A DNA stretch of 64,000 bases, from assembly GCF_027923465.1 (NCBI RefSeq), contig NZ_BRLB01000021.1:1-64000 (forward strand), written 5' to 3'. The notes beneath the pieces were generated by a model. That model made no database searches and was not told the origin of the DNA. It worked only from the letters and a program-made list of their open reading frames with translations. The position numbers were made by a program, and so were the translations under genes. This stretch comes from Vallitalea longa (GTDB taxonomy: Bacteria > Bacillota > Clostridia > Lachnospirales > Vallitaleaceae). Shown here in pieces: positions 18,754 through 28,421 of this stretch. Each line of letters opens with the position of its first letter. Positions within the stretch are counted from its first letter, which is position 1.

Positions 18754-19869
18754 ATGAATGATAAAATAAAGATTTTACATATAATAGGGAAGCGTCCAAG
18801 AGGAGGAATAGGAACATTTTTATTAAATATGCATAGTAATATTGATGTATCAAAGATTCAATTTGAATATTTAATAAATGCTGAAACTCCAGAAGGTGAT
18901 TTTGATAGGAAAGTAAAAGAATTAGGAGGAAAAGTTTATGTTTTGCCAGAATTAAGATATAAAAACACTCTCAAATATTTAAAGGAATTAAACCACTTTT
19001 TTGAATGTCATAATGATTATAAGGCTGTACATGTTCATTCTGCGAATATAGGAGTATTTAATTTTGTTCAAGCTAAAAAACACGGTATTAATTATCTAAT
19101 TGTACATAGTCATAATACTAAGTATTCTGACAAAAAGTTAAATAGTATAAGAAACTTTTTTATGCAAATACCATTAAAAAAAATGGCTAATATATATTTT
19201 GCCTGTTCAAAAAAAGCAGGTAAATTTTTATTTGGTAAGAATAATATTGATAAAGGTAAAGTATATATAGCAAATAACGCAATAAATGCAGAAAAATTTA
19301 GATATAATAAATCTATAAGGGAAAAAACAAGGAAGAAATTAGGTATACAGAATAAACTTGTTTTAGGACATGTAGGGAGATTTAATAATCAAAAGAATCA
19401 CGATTTTTTAATTGATATTTTTCAAAAAGTTCATGAAGTTAAAAAAAATAGTATATTAATTTTAATTGGTGATGGGGAACTTGAAAATGAAATAAGATTA
19501 AAAGTAAAAAGATTAAACTTGGAAAAATTTGTGTATTTTTTAGGAATAAGAAGTGATGTTGCTGATTTATTTCAAGCTTTTGATCTATTTATATTACCTT
19601 CTTTATTTGAGGGGTTACCATTAGTTGGTATAGAAGCACAAGCTTCAGGATTACCATGTATCTTGTCTGATAGTATTACAGATGAGATAAAAATTACGGA
19701 TAATGTTGAATTTATAAGTTTAAGTCATGACTGTAATTACTGGGCAAATAAGTTAATAGAAATTACAAAAAAAAATATTAGAGAAGATACATATAATAAT
19801 ATTGTTAAATCAGGGTATGATGCAAAATTTGCTGCAAAAAAGCTTCAACAATTTTATATTGATTTATAG
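18754..19869 (+). CDS. GT4-family glycosyltransferase
   Basis: A retaining GT-B glycosyltransferase of 371 residues. The N-terminal half includes HIIGKRPRGGIGTFLLNMHSNI and VHVHSANIGVFNFV. The C-terminal Rossmann domain includes LGHVGRFNNQKNHDFLI, LILIGDGELENEI and LPSLFEGLPLVGIEAQASGLPCILS, where the E-x7-E nucleotide-sugar motif is visible. It resembles EpsF-like enzymes of exopolysaccharide loci. It starts 15 bp after the pyruvyl transferase. The A+T content is very high here, including frequent A runs. Confidence 0.9.
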   Translation: MNDKIKILHIIGKRPRGGIGTFLLNMHSNIDVSKIQFEYLINAETPEGDFDRKVKELGGKVYVLPELRYKNTLKYLKELNHFFECHNDYKAVHVHSANIGVFNFVQAKKHGINYLIVHSHNTKYSDKKLNSIRNFFMQIPLKKMANIYFACSKKAGKFLFGKNNIDKGKVYIANNAINAEKFRYNKSIREKTRKKLGIQNKLVLGHVGRFNNQKNHDFLIDIFQKVHEVKKNSILILIGDGELENEIRLKVKRLNLEKFVYFLGIRSDVADLFQAFDLFILPSLFEGLPLVGIEAQASGLPCILSDSITDEIKITDNVEFISLSHDCNYWANKLIEITKKNIREDTYNNIVKSGYDAKFAAKKLQQFYIDL

Positions 19870-19956
19870 TTATAAGAAAAATTATCCCTATAATAAAATG
19901 AAAACAAGTATTATTTATATAAAAGAACTATAATTTTGAATAGGAGTGGAACAAAA

Positions 19957-21048
19957 ATGAAAATTATTATATTAGGTTTCTTAAGGTCACGAAAAGGAGC
20001 ATTATCATTTGGTGGTGCTGAGAAATCTATGATTATGTTAGCAAACAATCTTGAAAAATTTGGACATGAGGTTCATTTGGTTTCATTATTAGGTAATCAT
20101 ATAGTTTATCCTATAAATAAAAATGTAAAATATCATTATTCAAAAGATTATAAAGGTAATAAAATTGTTACTCATTTAAAAATCATGAAAAATACTAAAA
20201 AAATTGTTTGTGAATATAGTCCTGATGTTGTTATTTCATTTTGGTTACATCCTGCTTTGTATACTTTTGTTTTAAAGCATAATAAAGATATTAAAGTTAT
20301 CTATGCAGAAAGAAATGATCCTGAATTAGAATATGGATTTATTATTAAAAAAATAAGAAATTATATTTTACCTAAATTAGATGGATTTGTATTTCAAACA
20401 AAGGGGGCCAAGAAATATTTTTCAAAAAAAATACAAAAGAGATCAATAGTTATTCATAATCCTTTGTATATTAAATATGAAACATATCCTTTTAAGAATG
20501 AAAAAGATACTAGAATAATTAGTGTCGGTAGATTGAGTAATCAAAAGAATCATAAATTACTTATTAATGCATTTTCAATAATAGCACAAGAATTTCCAGA
20601 CTATACTTTAGAGATATATGGTGAGGGGGTCTTGGAATTAGAATTAAAACTATTAATAAAAGAAAAAAAATTGGAAAATAGAGTTAAATTAATGGGAACA
20701 ACAAAGGAAATATTAAGGAAAATTTATGGAACTTCAATGTTTGTTTTACCTTCTCTTTATGAAGGAATGCCAAATGCTTTGATGGAGGCAATGGCTTTAG
20801 GAATTCCGTGTATTTCAGCAGATTGTCCTCCTGGTGGTCCAAAAGAATTAATTAATAATGGAGAAAATGGGTTACTTTTTCAAGTAGGAAATGTTAGGGA
20901 TTTGGCTGATAAAATGAAATATTTATTAATAAATCAAAATAAGGCTAATGAGATGGGTAAAAAGGCAAAAAATATTTGCAATACTCATACAACTGATAAC
21001 ATATTCCAATTATGGAATGATTATATACTAAATATAATAAATGGTTGA
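19957..21048 (+). CDS. GT4-family glycosyltransferase
   Basis: A second retaining GT-B enzyme (363 aa), similar in plan to amylovoran AmsD-like transferases. Motifs are GGAEKSMIMLANNLEKFGHEVHLVS, ISVGRLSNQKNHKLLINAF, and LPSLYEGMPNALMEAMALGIPCISADCPPGGPKELI, the donor-binding region with E-x7-E. I start it at ATG 19957 because AGGAGTGG at 19942-19949 would fall inside a longer reading that begins at TTG 19936. It is about 90 bp downstream of the previous transferase, and the gap holds no clear promoter or terminator. Confidence 0.9.
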   Translation: MKIIILGFLRSRKGALSFGGAEKSMIMLANNLEKFGHEVHLVSLLGNHIVYPINKNVKYHYSKDYKGNKIVTHLKIMKNTKKIVCEYSPDVVISFWLHPALYTFVLKHNKDIKVIYAERNDPELEYGFIIKKIRNYILPKLDGFVFQTKGAKKYFSKKIQKRSIVIHNPLYIKYETYPFKNEKDTRIISVGRLSNQKNHKLLINAFSIIAQEFPDYTLEIYGEGVLELELKLLIKEKKLENRVKLMGTTKEILRKIYGTSMFVLPSLYEGMPNALMEAMALGIPCISADCPPGGPKELINNGENGLLFQVGNVRDLADKMKYLLINQNKANEMGKKAKNICNTHTTDNIFQLWNDYILNIING

Positions 21049-21100
21049 AAATTGATGCAATGCATAATTTTTTATTAATAAAGATGTTAGGTGATTGAAA

Positions 21101-22318
21101 TTGAAAAAGACTATTAAAACAACACACACATATACTATAGAATTTTTGTTAACCATAATTCTTTTATTTACTATGTATACTGATATGACAACACAAGGAA
21201 TATATTACAGCAAATTTGTTATAATTGGCATCACATTATTAATTTGTGGTATAAAATATAAAAAAATATATTATGATAAAAGCATTTATATATACTTTTT
21301 ATTTTTAGTAGTAGTTTGTGCATCAGGTATTTATGGTATAAGAAATGATGTATTTGTTGGTAATATTATTACTTTAATATGCTGTTTAGTATTATTAATT
21401 ATTATACCATTAATAATCAATACGCAACAAAGATTAGATATTTTTATGATTTGCATTATTCTTTTTGGATTTATAATGAGTATATATTCAATTTCTTTAA
21501 CAGATTTTAATAGATTAATGGAAGGTACATATTATGCTTCAAATGTGTTACTAAAAAAAATCGGAAATCGTAATGCTGTTGCTATGCTAATTGGATTTTC
21601 ATTCAATATGTCCGTGTATAGATTATTATATAAAAAAGAATACAAAAATATTTTTTGTTTAGTAGTAATGTTTTTGGCGATTTTATTAACTGGATCTAGA
21701 AAAGGAGTAATATTTTGTGTTATTCCAATATCATTAAATTTATTTATTATAATATTGAACACCAAAAAAATTAAAAAAAAGATAAGATATTTAATAATGT
21801 TTGTTTTTTTATTTATAACAACATATTATGCACTATTTAATATAGACTTTTTGTATAATAATATTGGATGGAGAATAGATAGTATTTTTAAGAATATATT
21901 CTTTAATGAAGTCAGCTTAGAGGGGTCGTTTAATGTTAGAAAAACAATGATTAAATTAGGACTAGAGTATTTTAAAGAAAGACCTATTTTCGGTCATGGT
22001 ATAGAAAATTTTAGATATTTATATGGTTGGCAAAGTGGACATGAGACATATTCTCACAATAACTATATAGAATTATTAGTTGATAATGGTTTGGTTGGTT
22101 TTTTGCTTTATTATTTATTTTACATAAGTATCATTATAAAAACAAATATTAATAGAATTAAATCGAAAATAAAAAATGAAAAAGATTATTATGTTTTTTG
22201 TATTTCATTATTATTATGTATGCTAATAATTGATTGGGGATTAATTAGTTATAAATGGTATCCAAATTACTTAATGTTAGCTTTAGCTTTAATAAAAACA
22301 AAATCATCAGTAAAATAA
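21101..22318 (+). CDS. Wzy-like polysaccharide polymerase/O-antigen ligase family protein
   Basis: A polytopic membrane protein of about 405 residues with roughly ten hydrophobic helices. The Wzy/WaaL-family core is visible: LTGSRKGVIFCVIP in the middle and ERPIFGHGIENFRYLYG followed by SHNNYIELLVDNGLVGFLLYY in the large loop. It would join lipid-linked repeat units outside the membrane. TTG at 21101 is preferred to TTG at 21095 because AGGTG ends at 21093. It is the only polymerase candidate in the cluster. Confidence 0.85.
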   Translation: MKKTIKTTHTYTIEFLLTIILLFTMYTDMTTQGIYYSKFVIIGITLLICGIKYKKIYYDKSIYIYFLFLVVVCASGIYGIRNDVFVGNIITLICCLVLLIIIPLIINTQQRLDIFMICIILFGFIMSIYSISLTDFNRLMEGTYYASNVLLKKIGNRNAVAMLIGFSFNMSVYRLLYKKEYKNIFCLVVMFLAILLTGSRKGVIFCVIPISLNLFIIILNTKKIKKKIRYLIMFVFLFITTYYALFNIDFLYNNIGWRIDSIFKNIFFNEVSLEGSFNVRKTMIKLGLEYFKERPIFGHGIENFRYLYGWQSGHETYSHNNYIELLVDNGLVGFLLYYLFYISIIIKTNINRIKSKIKNEKDYYVFCISLLLCMLIIDWGLISYKWYPNYLMLALALIKTKSSVK

Positions 22319-22372
22319 ATTAGTTTTATAATTTGAAAATTAATAGAAGTTAATTATGGAGATGAATAGCAT

Positions 22373-23287
22373 ATGAAATATAAAAAAATAATAGAAGTAT
22401 TTAATAATCCATATAAATTGATATCTTATTTTGGAGAAAAAGGAATATTAAAGATTATTCCTGATGATATTTATCTTAAGTTAATTTATCGTGGGAAAAT
22501 GAAAAAGAAATTAAGATTTCAAAACCCTAAAACTTTTAACGAAAAACTTCAATGGCTCAAAATATATGATAGAAATCCTTCATATACTCAATTAGTTGAT
22601 AAGTATGATGTTAGAAAATATATAGCTAGAATTATTGGAGAAAAATATCTTATTCCATTAATAGGAGTATGGAATAGATTTGAAGATATTGATTTTTCTA
22701 AACTACCCAATCAATTTGTACTAAAATGTAACCATGATTCAGGTGGACTAGTAATATGTAAGAATAAAAGTAAATTAGATATTGAAGCTGCAAAAAGGAA
22801 AATTAATAAGTCCTTAAAAAGAAATTATTATTACCTAGGTAGAGAATGGCCATACAAAAATGTAAAACCAAAAATCATATGTGAAAAATATATGGTAGAT
22901 GAATCAGGTACAGAACTTAAAGATTATAAATTCTTCTGCTTTGATGGCGAACCAAAAGCTCTTTTTGTGGCAACAGATAGAGATATTGACACACGATTTG
23001 ATTTTTATGACACGGAATTTAAGCATCTTCCATTTATGCAACATTATAAAAATGGGATTAAAAAGATTGTTAAACCAGTAGGGTTTAATGAAATGGTAGA
23101 ATTAGCATCAAAGTTGTCTAAAAATATTCCACATGTTCGAGTAGATTTCTATGATATTAAAGGTAAAATTTATTTTGGAGAGTTAACTTTTTATCATTTT
23201 AGTGGATTTGAAAAGTTTGAGCCTGAAAAATATGATGAAATTTTTGGTAGTTGGATAAAGTTACCTTCAAAAACAGAAAATAATTAG
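22373..23287 (+). CDS. ATP-grasp family protein (TupA-like)
   Basis: A 304-residue protein of the TupA-like ATP-grasp family, often found in polysaccharide and teichuronopeptide loci. Recognisable segments are NPKTFNEKLQWLKIYDRNPSYTQLVDKYDVRKY, FVLKCNHDSGGLVICKNK and YKFFCFDGEPKALFVATDR. Near the C-terminus VRVDFYDIKGKIYFGELTFYHFSGFEKFEP contains the acidic metal ligands typical of ATP-grasp enzymes. It could attach an amino acid or other carboxylate to the polymer; this is inferred. ATG is preceded by GGAGATG. Confidence 0.85.
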   Translation: MKYKKIIEVFNNPYKLISYFGEKGILKIIPDDIYLKLIYRGKMKKKLRFQNPKTFNEKLQWLKIYDRNPSYTQLVDKYDVRKYIARIIGEKYLIPLIGVWNRFEDIDFSKLPNQFVLKCNHDSGGLVICKNKSKLDIEAAKRKINKSLKRNYYYLGREWPYKNVKPKIICEKYMVDESGTELKDYKFFCFDGEPKALFVATDRDIDTRFDFYDTEFKHLPFMQHYKNGIKKIVKPVGFNEMVELASKLSKNIPHVRVDFYDIKGKIYFGELTFYHFSGFEKFEPEKYDEIFGSWIKLPSKTENN

Positions 23288-23301
23288 GGAGATTATATTA
23301 T

Positions 23302-24435
23302 ATGAAAATACTAATAGCAGGAGATTTAGTGCCAACACAATCCAATATAGATTTATTCAACAATGCTGATATAAACACTTTACTCGGTGAAGATTTACTC
23401 TCATTATGGAACAATATAGATGCAAGAATTTTTAATTTAGAAGTACCTCTTACAGATAAAGAAAATTTCATAAATAAGTGTGGACCTAATCTTATTTCTC
23501 CTACAAGTACAGTAAATGGAATCAAAGCTCTTAATCCATCATTAATTACTTTAGCAAATAATCATATTTTGGATCAGGGGGAACAAGGTCTTATATCAAC
23601 ACAGAATGTTTTGAATAGAAACAAGTTACCTTTTATTGGAGTAGGAGACAATCTAACTGAAGCAAGTAAGACATATATACTTCAACAGAATGGATTAAAA
23701 ATAGGTATATATGCTTGTGCGGAATGTGAATTTTCTATAGCAACTGAAAATACTTCTGGTGCAAATCCTTTTAATCCATTAGAAAGCCTTGATCATATAT
23801 ATAAGTTGAAAGATAAGTGTGATTACGTGATTGTTTTGTATCATGGAGGGAAAGAGCATTATCGTTATCCAACACCCTATCTTCAAAAGGTTTGTAGGAA
23901 GATAATTCAAAAGGGTGCAGATTTAGTAGTATGTCAACATAGTCATTGTATAGGATGCTTTGAAAAATATCAGGATTCAACTATCTTATATGGACAAGGC
24001 AATTTTATATTTGATTATTCAGATAGTGAATATTGGCAGACCAGTTTATTAATAAAGATAGAAATTAATCATGTACTAAATGTAGAATATATTCCAGTTG
24101 TAAAGAAAAAGAATGTTGTTCGGTTAGCAGAAGGAGATAAATCTGAAGAAATATTAGAAAACTTCTATTTACGATCATCTAATATATTACAAGAGGATTT
24201 TATTGAAAAAAAGTATAATAAATATGCTGAAAAAAATATAGAGCTATATTTAAGAAGTTTTTTAGGGTTTGGGAAATGGTTATCAAGAATTGACAGACAT
24301 TTGTTAAAGGGATATTTGTTAAGGCATAAATATAATAAAAAGAAATTATTAGCAATACATAATTATATAGAATGTGAGGCACATAGAGAATTAGTTATTG
24401 AAGGATTAAGGTCTAAAGAAAATAACATAGGATAG
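23302..24435 (+). CDS. CapA family protein (metallophosphoesterase-like)
   Basis: A 377-residue member of the CapA/PGA-capsule family. The metallophosphoesterase-like core shows ILIAGDLVP at the N-terminus, FNLEVPLTD, LANNHILDQGEQGL, YHGGKEHYRYPTPYLQKVCRKI, HSHCIGCFEKY and LYGQGNFIFDY. Bacillus CapA takes part in poly-gamma-glutamate capsule formation. The capBC ligase genes are absent here, so a role in modifying or exporting this polysaccharide is more likely. No signal peptide is obvious. It follows the ATP-grasp gene by 14 bp. Confidence 0.87.
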   Translation: MKILIAGDLVPTQSNIDLFNNADINTLLGEDLLSLWNNIDARIFNLEVPLTDKENFINKCGPNLISPTSTVNGIKALNPSLITLANNHILDQGEQGLISTQNVLNRNKLPFIGVGDNLTEASKTYILQQNGLKIGIYACAECEFSIATENTSGANPFNPLESLDHIYKLKDKCDYVIVLYHGGKEHYRYPTPYLQKVCRKIIQKGADLVVCQHSHCIGCFEKYQDSTILYGQGNFIFDYSDSEYWQTSLLIKIEINHVLNVEYIPVVKKKNVVRLAEGDKSEEILENFYLRSSNILQEDFIEKKYNKYAEKNIELYLRSFLGFGKWLSRIDRHLLKGYLLRHKYNKKKLLAIHNYIECEAHRELVIEGLRSKENNIG

Positions 24436-24512
24436 TTAGGAAAATAAGTATTAGAAAATTTAATAAATAATTTTTTAGAAATATTTTTGTACATAGGATA
24501 TGAGGTGATTTT

Positions 24513-25460
24513 ATGGAATTTTCAGTAATTATTCCATTATATAATAAAGAAAATCATGTAGGAAGAGCAATTAAATCTGTAATAAATCAAACCTATAAAG
24601 ATTTTGAGATTATTGTTATTGATGATGGTTCAACAGATAATAGTGCTAAAGAGGTAATTAAGATAAAAGATTCTAGAATTAGGCTTATAAGACAAAATAA
24701 TGGTGGCGTATCATCTGCACGAAATAAGGGAATTGCTGAGGCCAAGTATGATTATATTGGTTTTTTAGATGCTGATGATATATGGATGCCCAATTTTCTT
24801 CAATCAATTAAAAATTTGATTAAACAATATCCTATGGCAGGAGTTTATGCTACATCTTACAGAATACAAAGAGGAGATGGTGCTATAATTACATCTTTAA
24901 GTGGGAGGAATCTTAAAAAAAATTGGAAAGGTATAATTGATGATTATTTTAGATTCTCATTAAATGCTCCATTAATCTCAGCTTCATCTGTAGTTGTACC
25001 TAAAAAGATTTTTAATCATTTAGGGAATTTCAATGTAAAGCTTAATAGGGGTGAGGATTTAGATATGTGGTGTAGAATAGCTTTGAAATATAGGATAGCA
25101 TATTTTAACAGTATATGTGCTACATATTTTCATGATGCGGAAAATAGAGCTTGTAATAAAAAAGTTAATATATATTATGCTTTTTCTAATTATGCAGAAG
25201 ATATTTTGTTACAAGAGAAAGAATCTGGAAACAATTCAGTATATTTTGAAGAATATATGATAAAAAAGATAATTAATAAATCTAAATTACTTATTTTTGA
25301 AGATAAGTGTAAAGAAGGTAGACAACTTTTATATAAATATAGATATACAAAATTAAATAAAAAGGTTTTAGTAAAAGTTTATATATTAAGTTTTATACCA
25401 AAACGGTTATTTAATTTATTTTTATGTTTTAAAGGTAAAATAAAAAAAGTAGTAGGATAA
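24513..25460 (+). CDS. Family 2 glycosyltransferase
   Basis: A 315-residue inverting GT-A glycosyltransferase. The N-terminal 200 residues carry SVIIPLYNKENHVGRAIKSVINQTYKDFEIIVIDDGSTDNS-type start, GGVSSARNKGI, the DxD element LDADDIWMPN and LNRGEDLDMWCRIAL. No membrane helices are evident, apart from weak hydrophobic patches near the C-terminus. AGGTGATTTT precedes the ATG. It lies 77 bp after the CapA-like gene and 37 bp before the second pyruvyl transferase. The linkage formed is unknown. Confidence 0.92.
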   Translation: MEFSVIIPLYNKENHVGRAIKSVINQTYKDFEIIVIDDGSTDNSAKEVIKIKDSRIRLIRQNNGGVSSARNKGIAEAKYDYIGFLDADDIWMPNFLQSIKNLIKQYPMAGVYATSYRIQRGDGAIITSLSGRNLKKNWKGIIDDYFRFSLNAPLISASSVVVPKKIFNHLGNFNVKLNRGEDLDMWCRIALKYRIAYFNSICATYFHDAENRACNKKVNIYYAFSNYAEDILLQEKESGNNSVYFEEYMIKKIINKSKLLIFEDKCKEGRQLLYKYRYTKLNKKVLVKVYILSFIPKRLFNLFLCFKGKIKKVVG

Positions 25461-25497
25461 TAAATTAGATTCTAGAAATGAGGGTATAATAAGTGAA

Positions 25498-26646
25498 ATG
25501 AAAAAAAAAGTTGGAATAATAACTTTACATGGTTATGAAAACTACGGAAATAAACTTCAAAATTATGCATTACAAGAAGTGATTAAAAATCTTGGATATT
25601 TACCACATACTGTAGTGATACAAGAAGTTTACAAAAATGAGAACAAATGCTTGAGAATATTTAAGAAAGCTATAAAAATGTCTTTTAAGGAATTGTTTAA
25701 GAATTTAGTAGAAAAAATTGATAAAAGGAAATTTTATTATGAAAATAAAGCTTTGATTGATAAAAGAATAAAGTGTTTTAAAAAGTTCTCGCAGATACAT
25801 TTAAATGAAAAATTTTACAATAATTCAAATTTAGAATTAGAGAAAATTTCAAGTGAATATGATTTTTTTATTACTGGAAGTGATCAAGTTTGGAATCCTT
25901 TGTATATAAAAAAAGCTCCTATTTATTTTCTAACATTTACAGAAAAAAGAAAAAGAATTTCTTACGCACCTAGTTTTGGTAGATCGAATATACCTCTTGA
26001 ATATAAAGAAAAATATAAAACTTGGTTATCTAGAATGGAATTCTTATCTGTAAGAGAAGAAGCAGGTGCTAAGATTATACATGAGCTATCAGGAAAAAAA
26101 GCTTTAGTTTTAGTAGACCCAACTTTAATGATTACAAAAGAACAATGGTTAACGATATCTAATAAATGTCCTAGTAAGCCTAAAAGCAAATATATATTAA
26201 CATATTTTTTAGGAATATCGTCTAAAGAAACTGAACAATATATTAGTAATATTTCTAAATATTATAATTTAAGAATAGTAAATTTGGTAGATATAAAAGA
26301 TAAACAAAATTATACAACAGGACCAAGTGAATTTATTGATTATATTAATTCAGCCAGTGTTTTTTTTACAGATTCTTTTCATGGAGTTGTTTTTTCAATT
26401 TTGATGGAGACTCCATTTGTTGTATATAATAGAATAAGTAAATCATCATCTATGTATTCTAGAATTGAAACTCTTCTGGATATGTTTCGATTTAGATGTA
26501 GAGAGGTTCATAATATTAATAGTAAAGATCAAATTTTTAATATGGATTTTTCTCATGTTGGTCCAATTTTAGAATTAGAACGTAAAAAAGCTGTAGATTA
26601 TCTAAAAGAAGCATTAAATATTGAGGATGAAGTTAATGAGGATTAA
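25498..26646 (+). CDS. Polysaccharide pyruvyl transferase family protein (second copy)
   Basis: A 382-residue member of the pyruvyl transferase family, clearly divergent from the one at 17644. Landmarks are GIITLHGYENYGNKLQNYALQEVIKNLGY at the N-terminus, YDFFITGSDQVWNP, RISYAPSFGRSNIP, LSVREEAGAKII and FTDSFHGVVFSILMETPFVVYNR. The GSDQVWNP form is common in loci that also carry FrhB-like proteins, one of which lies at 28422. The stop codon overlaps the following flippase gene. The reaction is inferred from family only. Confidence 0.87.
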   Translation: MKKKVGIITLHGYENYGNKLQNYALQEVIKNLGYLPHTVVIQEVYKNENKCLRIFKKAIKMSFKELFKNLVEKIDKRKFYYENKALIDKRIKCFKKFSQIHLNEKFYNNSNLELEKISSEYDFFITGSDQVWNPLYIKKAPIYFLTFTEKRKRISYAPSFGRSNIPLEYKEKYKTWLSRMEFLSVREEAGAKIIHELSGKKALVLVDPTLMITKEQWLTISNKCPSKPKSKYILTYFLGISSKETEQYISNISKYYNLRIVNLVDIKDKQNYTTGPSEFIDYINSASVFFTDSFHGVVFSILMETPFVVYNRISKSSSMYSRIETLLDMFRFRCREVHNINSKDQIFNMDFSHVGPILELERKKAVDYLKEALNIEDEVNED

Positions 26647-28168
26647 TCAGTTAAAAGCAGGAGCTGTTTTATCATATATATCTATGGGGCTGGGGTATAT
26701 TATATCAATAATATATACTCCCATTATGCTACGCTTATTGGGACAAAGTGAATATGGACTGTATAATTTAGTATCTTCAGTAGTTAGTTATCTGGGATTA
26801 CTTAGTTTTGGTTTTGGTAGTGCTTACATGAGATACTACTTGTGTTATAAAGCTAAGAATGATGAGGATAATATTGCTAAACTTAATGGAATGTTTCTAA
26901 TTGTGTTTTCGGCAATTGGGTTGATTACCGTTATAGTAGGAACTATATTTGTTTTTAATATTGACTTAATTTTAGGTGGAAAACTTACAATAAATGAATT
27001 AGCTAAATCAAAGATTTTGGTGATAATAATGGTTATTAATATTGCATTATCTTTTCCAATGAGTGTGTTTAATTCTCATATTACTGCTAATGAGAAATAT
27101 ATTTTCCAAAAGTTGATACAAATGATTAAGATTATTGTAAACCCTTTTATTATGCTACCGGTATTATTAATGGGTTATAAATCAATTGGTATGGTTATTG
27201 TGACAACGGTACTTAATATTTCTATAGAGATAGCTAATGCAACTTTTTGTTTTAAAAAGTTAAAAATTAGATTTTCATTCCGCCATTTTGATTTTTCTTT
27301 AATGAAAGAAATGACAGTTTTTTCGTCATTTATATTTATAAATATGATTATTGATCAGATAAATTGGAATGTGGATAAATTTATTTTAGGGAGAATTAGG
27401 GGTACTGTTGCAGTTGCTACATATGGGTTAGCAGCACAGTTTAATACATATTATTTATCTTTATCTACAGCAATATCTAATGTATTTATACCAAGAGTCA
27501 ATAAAATAGTAGCTACCACTAATGATAATCAGGAATTGAGTGATTTATTTACTAGAATAGGAAGATTACAGTTTATATTGCTTTCGCTAGTATGTTCAGG
27601 ACTTATTTTCTTTGGAAAATCATTTATTAATATGTGGGCAGGTGCTGATTATAATGAGTCATATGCAATAATGTTGCTACTTATTATTCCCGTGACAATA
27701 CCATTAATACAAAATTTAGGTATAGAAATCCAAAAGGCTAAGAATATGCATAAATTTCGTTCTAAAGTGTATTTATTTATAGCAATATTAAATGTTCTTA
27801 TAAGTATTCCTCTTGCTAAAATGTATGGAGGGATTGGAAGTGCATTAGGTACAGCAATTTCTTTATTAATAGGTAATGGTTTAATTATGAATTGGTATTA
27901 TCATAAAAGAATTGGTTTGAATATTAATTATTTCTGGAGTCAGATAGTAAAATTTGTTCCGTCTCTTTTATTACCAATATCTGTTGGAGTATTATTAAAT
28001 ATGTTTGTTGAACTAAACAATGTTGTAGTTTTTTTAGAGTCTGTAATTATCTATGTAGCAGTATTTGGTTTGTCTATGTCGTGCTTTGGGATGAATAAAT
28101 ATGAAAAGAACTTAATTAGTAAACCTATAAAAAAAATTATAAAGAAATGTAAAAAATATAGTCAGTAA
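26636..28168 (+). CDS. Oligosaccharide flippase (Wzx-like)
   Basis: A polytopic MOP-superfamily membrane protein of about 510 residues with around 12 to 14 hydrophobic helices, expected to flip lipid-linked repeat units outward. The N-terminus INQLKAGAVLSYISMGLGYIISIIYTPIMLRLLGQSEYGLYNL is characteristic of the family. ATG 26636 is favoured because GAGG at 26623-26626 gives a 9-nt spacing; upstream in-frame TTG 26621 and ATG 26627 lack one. It overlaps the previous gene by 11 nt. With the polymerase at 21101 it makes a Wzx/Wzy pathway likely. Confidence 0.92.
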   Translation: MRINQLKAGAVLSYISMGLGYIISIIYTPIMLRLLGQSEYGLYNLVSSVVSYLGLLSFGFGSAYMRYYLCYKAKNDEDNIAKLNGMFLIVFSAIGLITVIVGTIFVFNIDLILGGKLTINELAKSKILVIIMVINIALSFPMSVFNSHITANEKYIFQKLIQMIKIIVNPFIMLPVLLMGYKSIGMVIVTTVLNISIEIANATFCFKKLKIRFSFRHFDFSLMKEMTVFSSFIFINMIIDQINWNVDKFILGRIRGTVAVATYGLAAQFNTYYLSLSTAISNVFIPRVNKIVATTNDNQELSDLFTRIGRLQFILLSLVCSGLIFFGKSFINMWAGADYNESYAIMLLLIIPVTIPLIQNLGIEIQKAKNMHKFRSKVYLFIAILNVLISIPLAKMYGGIGSALGTAISLLIGNGLIMNWYYHKRIGLNINYFWSQIVKFVPSLLLPISVGVLLNMFVELNNVVVFLESVIIYVAVFGLSMSCFGMNKYEKNLISKPIKKIIKKCKKYSQ

Positions 28169-28169
28169 T

Positions 28170-28354
28170 GTAACGAATACTAAAAATAAAATTTCAAACT
28201 AATTATTACTATTTCAATGTACTGAAAAAAGTATTGGTATGTAAATGATTGTATATCATCATGTAATTTGCCTATTGGATTATTGTGAGACATTTTATTA
28301 ATTAATACAAGTTGTTATAATACTAATTTATAGCTTTTGTAGTATTTTCGTTAC
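28170..28354. repeat. Inverted repeats bounding a non-coding stretch
   Basis: GTAACGAATACTA (28170-28182) is matched on the other strand by TAGTATTTTCGTTAC (28340-28354), differing only by a 2-nt insertion. They bound most of the 253-bp gap between the flippase and the FrhB-like gene. No ORF lies inside. Confidence 0.5.
28314..28321 (+). promoter_or_regulatory. Possible extended -10 promoter before the FrhB-like gene
   Basis: TGTTATAAT (TG at 28313-28314, TATAAT at 28316-28321) is an extended -10 element about 100 bp before the start codon. The -35 region is weak. Confidence 0.35.
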
Positions 28355-28421
28355 TAAATAAATTTTTTAGGCAATAAGATATTTAGTAAGTTATTAAGAT
28401 TTAATTATTGAGGGTGAATTT

